Of a stretch of 64,000 nt of DNA, positions 12,727-25,309 are shown one piece after another (within the stretch, counting starts at the first letter, position 1; the number at the start of each line of letters is the position of its first letter). Source of the DNA: Mycteria americana (taxonomy: Eukaryota > Chordata > Aves > Ciconiiformes > Ciconiidae); the NCBI RefSeq assembly GCF_035582795.1, contig NC_134365.1:142689077-142753076 (forward strand), given 5' to 3'. The notes beneath the pieces were generated by a model, which had not been told where the DNA came from, searched no databases, and saw only the letters and a list, made by a program, of their open reading frames with translations. The position numbers were made by a program, and so were the translations under genes.

Positions 12727-13521
12727 GTGCCGATCGCCACCATGACGGTGCACCGGAGGCAACATCGCACCAACCGAGACTCCCTGATTCCCATCCATGA
12801 GCTGATTCATCGACTGGAGAAACAAGGAGTGATCAGCAAGACTCGCTCACCTTTTAACAGTCCCATAGGGTCAGTGCGAAAGTCTAATGGAGAGTGGAGA
12901 CTGACAGTAGACTATCGTGGCCTGAATGAAGTCACACTGCTGCTGAGTGCTGCCATGCTGGATATGCTAGAATTTACATGTGAACTGGAGTCCAAAGCAG
13001 CCAAATGGTATGCCACAACTGATATCACTAATGCGTTCTTCTCAATCCCTTTGGCAGCAGAGTGCAGGCCACAGTTTGCTTTCACTTGGAGGGACGTCCA
13101 GTACACCTGGAATCGACTGCCCCAGGGGTGGAAACACAGCCCTACCATTTGCCATGGGCTGATCCAGATGGCACTGGAACAGGGTGAGGCTCCAAAACAC
13201 CTGCAATACATTGATGACCTCATCGTGTGGGGCAATACAGCAGAAGAAGTTTTTGAGAAAGGGAAGAAAATAGTCCAAATCCTCCTGAAAGCCAGTTTTG
13301 CCATAAAACAAAGTAAGGTCAAGGGACCTGCACAGGAGATCCATTTTTTAGGAATAAAATGGCAAGACAGACGTTGTCAGATTCCAATGGATGTGATTAA
13401 CAAAATAACAGCCATGTCTCCACCAACTAGCAAAAAGGAAACACAAGGTTCCTTAGGCGTTGTGGGTTTATGGAGAATGCATATTCCAAATTACAGTCTA
13501 ATTGTAAGCCCTATCAAGTGA
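12727..13521 (+). pseudogene. Reverse transcriptase remnant (ERVL pol)
   Basis: The longest open segment of the provirus (264 codons). It carries the fingers/palm signature PFNSPIGSVRKSNGEWRLTV, then DITNAFFSIPL with the first catalytic Asp, LPQGWKHSP, and the YIDD box at 13207-13218. FLGIKW of the thumb follows. The coding frame actually enters from upstream, so the ATG at 12727 is not a real start. The frame ends in a TGA at 13519-13521 within the thumb/connection region. Confidence 0.92.
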
Positions 13522-13625
13522 CCCAAAAGAAGAATTATTTCAAACGGGGCCCTGAGCAACGACAAGCCTTTGAACAAATTAAACGGGAGATAGGTCATGC
13601 AGTAGCCCTTGGGCCAGTCTGAGCA

Positions 13626-14694
13626 GTGCAAGATGTAAAAAATGTGCTCCACACCACAGCTGGGGAGAATGGTCCTACCTGGAGCCTCTGGCAGAAAGCA
13701 CCAGGGGAGACTCGAGGTCGACCCCTAGGGTTTTGGAGTCAGAGATACAGAGGATCCGAGGCCCACTATACTCCAACTGAAAAAGAGATATTGGCAGCAT
13801 ATGAAGGGGTTCGAGCTGCGTCAGAAGTGGTTGGTGCTGAAGAACAACTCCTCCTGGTACCCCGACTGCTGGTGCTGGGCTGGATGTTCAAAGGGAGGGT
13901 CCCCTGTACACATCATGCAACTGATGCTATGTGGAGTAAATGGGTTGCACTGATCACACAACGGATCCCCCAGTTGCCCAGTTTCCATTCCCCCACAACA
14001 GAAACCCCAGTTGCCCAGGAATCTTGGAAGTGATCATGGATTGGCCAGAGGCAAAGATTTCAGAATATCGCCAGAGGAGGAGGGGATGTGTGCGCAAGAG
14101 GCCCCACTGTACAATGAACTGCCAGAAAATGAGAAGCAATACACCCTGTTCACTGATGGGTCCTGTTGTATTGTGGGAAAGCATTGGAGGTGGAAGGCTG
14201 CTGTATGGAGTCCTATACAACAAGTCACAGAACCTGCTGAAGGAGAAGGGGAATCAAGCCAATTTGCAGAAGTAAAGGCCATCCAGCTGGCTTTAGACAT
14301 TGCTGAATGAGAAAAGTGGCCAGTGCTCTATCTCTGTGCTGACTCATGGATGGTGGCAAATGCCCTGTGGGGGTGGTTGCAGCAATGGAAGCAGAGCAAC
14401 TGGCAGTGCAGAGGTAAACCCATCTGGGCTGCCGCATTGTGGCAAGATATTGCTGCCTGGGTGGAGAACCTGGTTGTAAAAGTACGTCATGTAGATGCTC
14501 ACGTACCCAAGGGTCAGGCCACTGAAGAACATCAAAACAACCAGCAGGTGGACCAGGCTGCTAAGATTGAAGTGGCTCAGGTGGATCTGGACTGGCAACA
14601 TAAGGGTGAATTATTTATAGCTCAGTGTGCCCATGACACCTCAGGCCATCAAGGAAGCGATGCAACATATCTCATGATCAGGGGGTGGATTTAA
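13626..14694 (+). pseudogene. RT connection, RNase H and start of integrase, broken frames
   Basis: From 13626 one frame carries the connection domain (RYRGSEAHYTPTEKEILAAYE). After a frame change near 14010 the RNase H domain follows. The RNase H acidic residues are recognisable in TDGSC, SQFAEVKA, ADSW and the final VDQAA block. An in-frame TGA lies at 14308-14310 inside RNase H. The integrase His-His pair (HDTSGHQG) is just before the TAA at 14692-14694. All of these are degenerate parts of the provirus pol gene. Confidence 0.85.
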
Positions 14695-15468
14695 CTATGG
14701 ACACTATTGCACAGGTTATCCATGAATGTGAAACATGCGCTTCAATCAAAGAAGCCAAACGGTTAAAGCCTCTCTGGTATGGAGGACGATGGCTGAAACA
14801 CAAATATGGGGAGGCCTGGCAGATCGATGATATCACACTCCCACAAACCCACCAAGGCAAACACCATGTGCTTACCATGGTGGAAGCCACCACCGGATCC
14901 CTGGAAACATCCTGTGCCCAATGCCACCGCCCAGAACACTATCCTGGGCCTTGAAAAGCGAGTCCTATGGCAACATGGAACCCCAGAAAGAACTGAGTCA
15001 CACAATGGGACTCATTTCCAAAACAACCTCACAGGCACCTGGGCCAAACAGCACGGCATTGAGTGGGTATATCACATCCCCTATCATGCACCAGCCTCCG
15101 GGAAAGTCAAATGATACAATGGACTGTTAAAGGCTACACGGAGAGCAATGGGTGGTGGGGCATTCAAACATTGGGATACACATTTAGCAAAAGCCACCTG
15201 GTTAGTCAGCACTAGGGGATCTGCCAATCGAGCCGGCTCTGCCAAATCAAAACTTTTACGTACTGTGGAGGGGGATACTGTGGATGGGCTCAATGTCATT
15301 ATTCCTCTTTCACAAACAACAGAACTAAGGTATGGGATGGGAATGTCGTGTGCCCAAGTTCACGCATCAGCAAAGGTGGAGAAAAATACCACAGAAATCT
15401 TGAGCCTAATTGAATGTTTAGTTGAGAGTCCAGTTCTCCTCGCACATGTCTTGATGGTCTTAGGTTAG
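14685..15468 (+). pseudogene. Integrase remnant, frameshifted
   Basis: Continues the zinc-binding domain with HECETC (the Cys pair), then WQIDDI at the start of the catalytic core, with its first Asp. The core is split over two frames around 14900-14950. Further on, SHNGTHF and PYHAPASGKVK mark the segments that normally hold the remaining acidic catalytic residues, and neither acidic residue is present. C-terminal sequence continues to a TAG near 15468. The lesions show this copy is dead. Confidence 0.85.
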
Positions 15469-16401
15469 AAATACATTCTGTATATCATAGAAGCAGGTAT
15501 AAAAGCATTTTCAGGTCTGCTTATGTGCCAGTGGAATGGAGGCCTCTACAGCTTTCTCATCCCATCAGAAGTTTTCCCACAGTCAGATGGCCCGCCTCAC
15601 CTGAGGTGGTATTCTACTTTCCGCAGGCAGAACGGCTGTACTCACTGATTTTGACATGGTCCAGTGAACGTTACTGTGGTTGATTACAAAAATAGCAATG
15701 TAGACCACTGTACTGAATTTTTAGATGTTATAATGGTGCCGTAGATGGCTACCTAAGACTGCAACTCCGGATTTCATTCCTAGCAAACAAAGATACAGAT
15801 TTTGGAAAATAAATGCTTCCATGTTTTCTCTTAGGTTTACATGACTGTCTTTATGGAATAATTGTAAAGCCAGATGTGTAGCAAGGTCAGCATGAAATGA
15901 CTCTCATCAAGTTTGGTAATTGAAATAAAGGTAGAGACTTAGATCACAAATATAAACGAACTTAAAGCTTTAATTTTAAACTTTTTGCTGTTATTTGTCA
16001 ATCTCAAAGCACCTATAATTCAGTAAAAAAAATATGAAAAAGAAACCCAAACAAAATAAATATACTTTCAAGGTCATTTATTATGACATAAAGAAGTTTT
16101 TTAAACTGAATCTCAATAAAACTAGACACTGCAAGCCAGGACAGAAGAATCTTGCAACAACAAATTAGGACAGGGGAAAATACAGGACCTATTTTTATTG
16201 CAAGGGTTTTAGCAAGCACAACAAATTGTTCAATGTCAAGATGAACTTGGGCCTCAAAAAAAGATTTGTTCAGAAGCAACTTAAGCCAAACAAAGGAGAG
16301 AACAGGTTAGCTGGGAAAAGCAACAGAAGCATGGAAAGACACAATTGCCATTGTCAAATGGCTGATAAGGTAGAGGGGTTTGGTAGGTCCTGCGCTACTC
16401 T

Positions 16402-16428
16402 GAAAAAGCAAGTGATGCTTGCTTTTTC
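16402..16428. other. Perfect 11-bp inverted repeat, 5-bp loop
   Basis: The arms GAAAAAGCAAG and CTTGCTTTTTC flank TGATG. The stem is too short for a microRNA precursor; no function assigned. Confidence 0.8.
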
Positions 16429-17039
16429 CAATACACAGGGTCCATAATACACATTTTGTTTCATTCCCTGTGACAATAACCCCTGCTCTGAGCTAGCGTT
16501 TCAACAGATTATTGTAATGTCCTTTATACTCTGGGGATTTTCTGAACCTGAGAGCAGTGCAAAGTGCTCTCACCTCTTTGCCAAGTGAAGCTTCATAGTA
16601 TGGACACTTCACACAAGCATCGTACGCATTTCAGCAGACTACCAAGCTTTGAGTGAAATTTGTGTGTTAATTGTAAATTATGAGTGCCTTAATAGTTTGA
16701 GATCTAGGTTTTTTTCCCTTTCCTTCTGCCACAATTAAGATTTCTGCAGAGCAAAAGCAATGCAATGAAAGGCAAGTGGAAATGAGAGGCAAGTCCTATT
16801 CAGCCAAGAAACTTCATTTGGAACTCAGTTTTTCAGAACCCAGAATTCTGGAAAGGCTGCAAAAATGTATATTTTTCCCTCTATTTTTCCCTCAGACAGT
16901 TGAAAAGGAAGCAGTCTGAAAACTGAGTTGTATATACTGATATATTTCTTTTGGTATGGTTTTGTGTTCTTCAGATAAATAGTAAGATGCAAGATGCAGA
17001 GCAAGATGCAAACAAATATTTTATGTGCTCAAAGAAATA

Positions 17040-17100
17040 TATTCATAACATATATATAGCAATAATAATATAAATTATATGCATATATTATTAATATGAT
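17040..17100. repeat. AT-rich low-complexity block
   Basis: A sixty-base stretch of ATA/TAT and AATAAT composition within the STS intron. Confidence 0.75.
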
Positions 17101-19451
17101 AAAATTTTAAGCTGTTCTATTAATCCTACTTCATAGACTCAGCCAATCTTGTATTTCTCACTACTGTGATGGTGTGTCCAAATATTACAACAACTCATTC
17201 TGGAGGAAAGATACAAGTCCTGGTTTATCCATTAGTATTTTAAACTTGGAGATAAGTTACACAGGTGGATTTTAAACTTCTCTGGATGCTAGACAACACA
17301 CTGGATAACAGTAACGAGGAAAAGTTGACCTTTACTCAACTGTAATTGAGTATAGCAGTAGTTAAAATAATACCCATTTACTTTCAGTGGAATTTTTGCA
17401 TTATGAATAGCTATTTTCTACAAAACATCAACGTTTCTTGCTACTCTCCAGGATCCTTGACTGGTGAATGTTACATATTCAATGCCTTTTTTGAGAAAAC
17501 TTGGTTTTTTTGCAGATCTTCTGACTGTGTGTCTTCCTGCCAGATCTATTGGATATCACCTTCTTTGTGTCACAGGGGAAAAACAATGAGGTAAAAAAGT
17601 GTATACATAAAATAGATTTATAGCTAAAATATATCTAGGGATGTATCAAGCAAGAGGAAGCATATATTCAGAGGAGGGAAAAAAATTAAAAAGAAAGGAA
17701 AATGCATTTAGGAAAGAAAAAAATGTCCTTAGAGAGTAAAGGGGAGAGAAACTTGGCAAAAAAAAGAAGTGACAGTACAGGCTTGAGGAACTGAAAGGCT
17801 TCAAATTACCCTTATGCCAATCCATCACTGGTGCAGGATTTGACAATTAATTGTTTGGGAACTGCTGAGTTAGACTGAACCAAGCAAAGACTCCCTGACC
17901 TAGACCAATATGATGTGATAAGAATACCAGCAGAGGCAGCAAATGGGCTGGTTGGGAATCAGTGTCTGTCTATCTAGTCTTCAAATCTACATAATTTTTC
18001 TTTTTGTCATTTACATATATTTTATCCTTAATTTTAATGCACTTCTTGATTTTTGGAAGCCTTCATTATACACTAAGGATATGGTAATATTACATCTTAT
18101 GGTTTCACAGCTATCATTCAGGCCACTTGGAAGAATTGTTCATTAAGCATCATGGAGATAACTTCTGGAGATCTAAGTGGCAAGCTGTCATGTTGCAATG
18201 AAAGCAGTTAAAAAAAGAACATTAACTAGGTCAGCCCCAGAAAATGAGTTGTATTACAGTGCTTGTTACAAACAGAAAAATTATTTTTTTGCAGTCTTTA
18301 TTTGAATATGGAGCAATAGGAATTAACTCCATGATCATGATGAATTATGAATAGCCTTTTGGCACTATGGTTCAAATACACCTGCACTAAATATATTTCT
18401 GTTAAGATTTTCTTGTTTTCTGTTTTGAATCTATCAGGACATGAAGGTATTTTATACTTTCTAAGACTGGGGTATAGCTAAGTAGGATTTTTTAGTGAGG
18501 AACATCCACATTGGTTACCTACATAATATGGATATTTTTTGAACAGCGGTGTGAATTGTTAGCCTTGCTAAACAACCTGATTTTTAATCAAAAATTACTC
18601 CCAAAATTGCAATCTTTTGTTACATTTAAAAATCAAATTGCATGCATCCAGCTTCTAAAAGAATGTAGTAACATTCCAGTATGATGTTCTCTAAACAACT
18701 ACTTCCTGGCAATTCCAGTACAGAAATGTATGTTATGTAATACACGCTGTATTTCACAAAATCTTCTAAAATGTAAGCAGTGTGGAATAAGTCAGTGGCC
18801 AAATTAGAAAAAAAAATCACGTTATTTAAACGCTATACCTTTATGATATTCATTCCAATTCCATTTAATATTCACCCGGTGAGATTCCTTTTACCCATCA
18901 CAGGATATTTATGCTGCAGTTAGTTGTCTGAACTATCTTTATAATGAGAAACACATTTTTATATTAAACATCTACCACAGGATGAGACAAATTTCCTAGA
19001 AATGCTCATTTCTGTCTGAGGACTAAGAGGAGAATCCAGACAGTTAGCCCAAGTACTACATTATCTACTTTATGGATATTTGAAAACTGGTGAAATCACT
19101 CCCACCACTGTGCTGACCGGTACCCTGTGATTGATCCCTCATTGTCTCTCTGTTGTAATCAAACTCCTATTTATACTGAAAACTTTTCAAGAGCTTGACT
19201 AATTTTCAATTTGTTCATCATGTTTCTTCACTACCTTGCACAATGAGACTCCAACTACGCAAGCGAATTAGACATACTTACCTGATTAGTGTTTCACATA
19301 TGCATGGGAACGTGCTCAGCTTTGTGCTAGAAAAATAAACTCATTATGCTGTGGGGGAAAAAAGCTTAATGCAGACCTTTAACAGCCTATATGGAAAGCT
19401 AATGTTCTTTTGATTGAAATGAATGAAAAATAAGTATGTATGCAATTTTAC

Positions 19452-19574
19452 CTATTAGAGCTGTTGCATAACCTCTCTGCTTCAGGAGTTTGGAAAAAGT
19501 TATTTCTTCAGAAGGAAGTCCCCCAGAAGAGGCAGAAAATAAGAAGACACCAACTCGTGAGAAGGCAGCCATTC
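19452..19574 (-). CDS. STS: STS third coding exon
   Basis: This 123-bp exon encodes residues 90-131. It reads [19 protein letters not shown], then [23 protein letters not shown]. It matches human STS closely through the segment leading to the active-site Lys. The acceptor is TTTAG before 19574; the donor is G|GTAAAA after 19452. The Gly codon at the right end is completed by GA of the next exon, giving GKWHLG across the junction. There, K132 and H134 correspond to the human active-site residues K134 and H136. The downstream intron (9702-19451) is the one that took the ERVL provirus. No frameshift or stop is present. Confidence 0.95.
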
Positions 19575-22183
19575 CTAAATATAATGAAAATGTATGAGAC
19601 TTGGATAATATAATGAAGCAATTTCCATTCATTCTTTCTGCATGCACTTTTTTGTTTTAGGTGGTATCACTTAAATGACTTATTACCACCAGATGCTAAA
19701 TGTTGCAAATGGCAGATACAATCATCCATTTAGCTGAGCGAGGTCTTTTCCGTATTGACACCAGAAATTGAGAAGTGGAGAAAAAATTTTCTGCTTATAA
19801 CTGTGGGGCCAGCCATCACATAAACAGCTACAGCCCTTCTGTAGATGTTCTAAAGTATAACATATCTGAAAGAAGTTGAGCTTGCATAATTTATTTTTGT
19901 TGTACACAGGGAAGGAATAGAGCTGAGGACTACGCGAGATGACTCCCAAGTTCTACTCTCAGAACTTGCACTTTCCTCACAAGCATTTTTCTACAAGCCT
20001 TTAAAGTTATTTGAGAGAAGGGAGTTGAAGTAGGGCAGTCTTACAGCTGGGCATGTAAATATCATGAAGTCAAAAAAGAGCAAGACAGAGTCTGATTCTG
20101 GAAACAGAGTGGCTAGGGCACTCAGCTTTGATGGGAAAGGACCTGTGCTCCAATGGTATGAAAACACATGATTCAATGCACACAGAGTGCATTAATGCAG
20201 CATCAGGTATCAGCTAACAAGACAACATCTAAATAAGGCACAGTAATTTCTACATACTGAGAGTCTGAGGAACACAAACTTGAGCTTATAAACTACTCTC
20301 AGGATGAGGAACTTGAGAGCTCAGGTTCATGAAAATTAGATTACTAGTATTCCAGATGAGAGCTGGCTCCAAGTATAGACAGACAGAACACAGAATATCT
20401 ATGCAAATCTGTGCAGACTTCTCCAGGAAGTCTGAATTATGCAACTGGATGATTGCAGTGCCAAAGTTACATGACTGATGTAGACAACCAGAATCTTCCC
20501 TCAGGTATCCCTTGTGGTTAGATGAGAAAAAAGACTCGTTAGACTGGTTTATTAAAGAGAGCTCAATCTACCCTTCAAATGTTGACTTCAGTTTTTCACC
20601 CCAGCTAGCTTTATTGATCAACAGTTTAGGTAGTTTTTGTCATCTATACATATCTATATTTATTATATATGTATTGATATTTATTTTTATGTACTTTGAT
20701 CTCTTGTAACTGAAATCAGTGTAATTCCCTTAAGTTACCAGAATGAAAGTGCAGAACCATGATTTTGGGTTTTTTTTCCCCATTGTTACCTTTGTCTGAG
20801 TTTACGTCTCATCAAATACTGCATTTTGGAATATTTTTCTTCAACCCTATTAGCAGGAGTTTTAAATTTCTAACATTTTATTCCACATCATGATTCTAGT
20901 ATCTTCTATAACAATCCCTTACTACTTCTTCACCGATGTTTGGAAGTAGTCCATATTTAGCAGTTTTGTCATTTAATTAAGACAAAGTTTAATTTTTGCA
21001 CCTACATGGAAATGACTAGGTATAACTGAAAGCAGATCAGTTAAGAAAAAAATCAGTTCAAATGCTAATTTTTCAGAAATAAGAACAAAGATCGTAATGG
21101 AAAGTGACCTGTGGCTTTACCTACAGTAAATATTAATAGCAATATAGCTGTAACAGGTATATAAAATTTTCCTTTGCAGCTGAATGTAATGGAAAATTTA
21201 GCAAGTTATATTAGCTGGCACTTTTGCAGAAGCTTGTTACTTGATTTGAATGAGCACGAACATATCAAGTAGGCTCCAGAGTCTTGCTTTGCTTTCATTC
21301 CCAGAAGCAAGGACAGGATGTTTTATCACTAATGAACAAGTGATCTGATTAATGTATAATGATCCTTGCTAAAAATGATGTTAAGGGAATGTTAAAGTTG
21401 CATGTCTAAGCACTGAGGGGCTCAGTCTCAGCACACTAAAATAAACAGACTGGATCTTTACTGACTCAACTGGGCTTTGGATCAGGTACTTTAAAAGTAA
21501 GACAAGCTATTAAACGCATGTATTCATAGGATACTTAACACCGTGTATGGGTAGATATGGAAGAAAAATACTTACAAAGAAGGGAGATTTTTTGCTTTCT
21601 TCTTCCCAGCTTTAAGGGCTACTGGAATACCTTAACGAACTGTCCTTTCCCCCCCTCCCCTGAAAAAATAACAATTTGTCTAAACCAAAAGGTTTTGTAG
21701 AAACAGAAATGTCTGAGTAGAAGGATTCACACCGGCTTCTTTCACTGTGTCTTTCTAGATGCATTTCTGTGATGTGCAACACTCAGGCTGCCCACCAACA
21801 TTCTGGGAGCAGCCTGAATGCAACAGGGGAGGCAGGCAAAGAGTCCACAGTCATTTGGACAGCGGAGGAAGTTGATGCAATTTGCCTGCTCCTTACATTA
21901 AATAACCATAATCAGATTTTTTCCTCAGTATTTAAAAAAAAAAAATCTTTTCCTCAGTAAAAAAAGCTTTATTTTTGTGTTAACTCTTCTGAAACATGAA
22001 AATTTCCCATATATATGGAAGATTTCAAATGTTGAACAACTCTGCTGAGCTTGATTAGTCACTGAAATGAGTACTTAACCCGGTAATGATAAAGTTATCA
22101 AGAAAAGCCAGAGAAAAAAATGCATACAATTTACTGCAAATAAAATATGATATTTATATATAAATAAAGTAATGCGATTTTAC
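19575..22183 (-). other. STS: STS intron between second and third coding exons
   Basis: A 2.6-kb intron with consensus ends. It contains a 12-A run near 21930 and no recognised element. Confidence 0.8.
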
Positions 22184-22305
22184 CTGATCTGATAGGATAT
22201 CGCCCTGTCAGGAAAGCTGCCCTGCTTGGAGTACAAAGTGGGGATGCTGCTATATGCTGAGTAAGTGTTACTCCTTTCTCTGCTAGCCTGTCAATATTAG
22301 GGGTT
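22184..22305 (-). CDS. STS: STS second coding exon with the formylglycine sulfatase signature
   Basis: This 122-bp exon encodes residues 50-89 plus split codons. It starts [11 protein letters not shown] and contains [12 protein letters not shown], the sulfatase signature C-x-P-S-R. The Cys, residue 73 (human 75), is the one converted to catalytic formylglycine by SUMF1, and the Arg of the motif is R77. The acceptor is TTCTAG before 22305; the donor is G|GTAAAA after 22184. The split codons AG|A (Arg) on the left and G|GA (Gly) on the right join the neighbouring exons without a frame break. All catalytic residues expected in this stretch are intact, so this looks like a functional gene rather than a pseudogene. 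No other family gives such full-length exon-by-exon agreement with STS; ARSD/ARSE/ARSH-type paralogues are the only realistic alternative. Confidence 0.96.
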
Positions 22306-24084
22306 CTAGAAAAACATAAGCAGGAAAAAAAAATAAAAGAATAGACAAAGATGATTATTTGGAAATGGACATGGTGAGATCAAGGCATCCGAGGCAAAAA
22401 CTATCAGGAAAATCAAGTTAAGACTTACTGTATGCAAATTATCAAAACCATTGTGGTGTTGCAATTCTAAACACTTTTGTGTCAAATATTCTTACGTTAG
22501 GTGCCAACACTGAACTGAGACAATGTGGCATTGTGCCAAAAATCTTTTTCCCTGCTTTCATCTACTCTTCGTGGCCAGTACTAAACTGTGACACCTGGAC
22601 GTGTTATATTGCAACCCTTTTTAACGCATTCCTTGACCCAGAACTGTAACTTTGCTACTTACATGGCCTTTCTGCTTCAGCAATGGGGAGAGGAGGGACT
22701 GCAGAAAGGTTGTCCTTCCTTACCGTCTCCTTGGTGTCACTTCTCTCTTTCCCTAGCAAAAGTTTTTTGGGGTAGGGGTAATGTTGTGTCGTGGCATCAG
22801 TTATTAGGAGAGATTCAAACAGTCATGACTCTGTGTTAGGTTCTATATTAACGATGTTTACATGTCTGAAATGACTATGTCTGCAATATTAGACCCAGGA
22901 GCACATCCAAGTTTCCATATCTGCACGGGAAACCTGTCTGTGACCTGGCTCATCATGCAGATGAAAACTGGTTCCTGGAGGAAGAAATCCTGTACCTTTG
23001 GTTCTACAGAAAGAAAACTAGGAATGCAGACTGCTCAGGAGCTGCAGCATGTTCCAACAGGTCCCTGACCTGGGAGATTAATGACCGTGACCTCAAGGCA
23101 CACTAGCGCTCCCATCATCTAAGTCTGAAGAGTCTGAACATTAATTTTCCTATGGACTTCTTTGCGATCTGTAACATCACGTACTGATAACAAGCAGTAT
23201 GATGAAATTTCTTCATATGCCAAAGATCCAATTCTGAATTGTCACATCAGAGAACATAGATCTTGGAGGAAATCTGGTCCTTGGGAAGGAAGTGATCCAA
23301 GCATCGGTGTTATATATATTTTTTTCCTGTTTAAAACTAGAAGCTGTAACTTGAGTGATTTTTGTTGAGTTTGAGTTATAAGGAGTTTTTACTTCCAACT
23401 AACTTCAGCAGGAACAAGAGTATTTAACATTTGAAAGGATGGTGCTTTTAGTCTGAATGTTGTATTTAACTTGACCAAAGACTTTGCACCACTGAAACAC
23501 AATGACTAGGTACAACTTCTGCTGTTTACACAACCATCATGCCTAAGCTGGTAGTAAGGATCATACTGGGGAACACTGATTACTCAGGTATATTAACATT
23601 TGTTTTAATGAATTTATTGACTGACGCATGAAGATAAAATAAGGAAAAAAATCAGCACTTGATTTCCAATTGGTTAGTGACAAGCTTGTCTCAAATCACG
23701 AGTGCTTCAAAATAAGCTTAATTTGTAGTATTTGCATCATGTATATTTTAAGAGAAAATTGTTGATTATACTTGGCTTCTCTAGACCTACGCTTATTTGG
23801 TTGGTTGCTCAATTCTCTGTTTATGATGCAACTTTTCAGTGGGATAAATACTACAGATAAGAATTTTTTTCTTATTAAGAAAACAAAGATCGAATATGCT
23901 ATTCTCTGGAAAGGTTATTAACTTTGGTTACTTACAAAGAACCTAATCAAATCTCTGAATATCTGGGGGTTTTTAACTTTAATGATCTAAAAAAATCCTA
24001 AAATATAAAAAACTAAATGTAAAAAAATAGCTAAATAAAAAAAAAATATATAAAGCTATGACTCCCCCAAATGTATCATCATAC
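22306..24084 (-). other. STS: STS intron between first and second coding exons
   Basis: A 1.8-kb intron with GTATGA donor and TTCTAG acceptor. Two short plus-strand ORFs (22588-22839, 22862-23068) show no recognisable domain. Nothing else seen. Confidence 0.8.
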
Positions 24085-24237
24085 CTTAAAGTTCTGTTCC
24101 CATAACAACCCAGGTCTCCAATACCAAGATCATCAGCCATCAGTAAAATGACATTGGGATTTGAAGCATGGTGGGTATTGACACTCTTTATGGCACACTG
24201 GCAAATTATTAGGAATAAAAGGAGTCTCATCTTCTTC
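24085..24237 (-). CDS. STS: STS exon carrying the start codon (steryl-sulfatase residues 1-49)
   Basis: First coding exon of steryl-sulfatase, an ER membrane enzyme that removes sulfate from steroid sulfates. The start codon is at 24230-24228. Residues 1-19 or so ([17 protein letters not shown]) form a hydrophobic signal peptide. The mature N-terminus runs into [16 protein letters not shown], the N-terminal sulfatase motif whose Asp pair (residues 33-34, human 35-36) binds the catalytic calcium. N45-R-T is an N-glycosylation sequon matching human N47. The 3' boundary is a GTATGA donor after 24085, splitting an Arg codon AG|A. Seven bases upstream of the ATG is a good acceptor (pyrimidine tract ending CACCAG), so this exon is probably internal, with an untranslated 5' exon farther right. 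Assignment rests on similarity to human STS and phase agreement with the next exon. Confidence 0.95.
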
Positions 24238-25309
24238 CTGGTGTGTAAAAACAGGTGGAAAACATAATAGATAAAGACCTTTTCTTTAAAAATTGACTGT
24301 TAATTTAATTTAAACCCATTATTGCCTTGGATTGTATAGTAGAAGACAAAAAGAAAATTAGATAGTTTATTTTTATTTGGCTTTTTTTTCTCAAGAGGGT
24401 TTTATTTTTTACATTATTTTCTCTGCCATATTTTTTAAAAATACAAATGCATCTTTTAGTATATAGCTAATCTTTCCTTCCACACCTTTACACAGATGAA
24501 GCCTTTAAATAACGATGAACAAAGAACTAGTGACAACCTCCGTGACAATCCTTTTGCATACACAGATGCACTACACAGCAGTAAATCGTGAGAGCAAATA
24601 AGGCTTTTTTTTTTTTTTTTCTTTAGGTATAAATGTGAGTTGAACAACACAGAAACTGAAATCATTTAGGACTAGAATTTCCAAGGTTCATTGCAGAAAA
24701 AAGTTCATCAATTCTGCTACTGAAGTAAATGACTGAATTTCTCTTCAGCAAGGGAAAAAAAAAATCCTGCTCAAGCTTCTTGACAGGAGTAAGTATTATG
24801 GCAAAGGGGATGAAGGGATGCACTGCCAAATTATTGAAAGGAATGCTTAAGAAAAAACTCTTCATAAACGTTTAAAATATCAGGGCCTATAGCAAAATTA
24901 TGTAAAAATATTTGATATTCTATCACAACATTCTACAAACAATGCTTATGTTATATCCAACTTAAAACAGGAAGAACAATGTATTGTACACAATACTACA
25001 CACCATTATATGCTTTTATGATAAAAGCACAGTCTATTGCAGATGTGCATGCTATGAATGCTATTTTACCTAAACAGGGACTTGTCATATCTCTGTTTTA
25101 AACTGCATTGACTATGCCCTGGCTGAAATTGAGTGCCTCTAGGCTGTGATGGACTGTGCCAGGTACACACATCAAAAAAGAACAGAGACTCTCTCTCTTT
25201 TGCCCCTAGTAATACTCCCATCTTTTCTGGATGAAGGCAGCCTTTTTCAAATGCAGATGAGACATGAGTCACACCTGCACTCTGGATTATGCTGGGACAA
25301 GAAGGAAAG

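Larger units (their letters stand above)
10316..15470 (+). mobile_element. Decayed ERVL-type endogenous retrovirus, 3' LTR missing
   Basis: A provirus lying antisense to STS within its intron. The order is 5' LTR, leader with short repeats, gag-like region, protease, reverse transcriptase, RNase H and integrase, all read on the plus strand. No envelope gene is seen, as expected for ERVL (class III) elements. The pol region shows recognisable motifs (DTS protease box, YIDD, TDGS RNase H box, integrase zinc finger). It is broken by multiple frame changes and in-frame stops, for example near 13521, 14308 and 14692, so it is not functional. The LTR start sequence does not recur after the integrase, so the 3' end is truncated or deleted. 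The 3' limit near 15470 is where retroviral similarity fades and is approximate. Confidence 0.9.
15471..19451 (-). other. STS: STS intron right of the provirus
   Basis: Four kilobases of intron. It has a short perfect hairpin at 16402-16428, an AT-rich block around 17040-17100 and otherwise unremarkable sequence. No 3' LTR, exon or RNA gene recognised. Confidence 0.75.

Noticed and set aside
15471..16000. Search for the provirus 3' LTR
   Set aside because: The LTR start TGTCGTGGTTTAACC and its following 100 bp do not recur; sequence after the integrase remnant looks like plain intron.
18360..18390. GGTTCAAATAC resembling a tRNA B box
   Set aside because: No matching A box, acceptor stem or cloverleaf around it.
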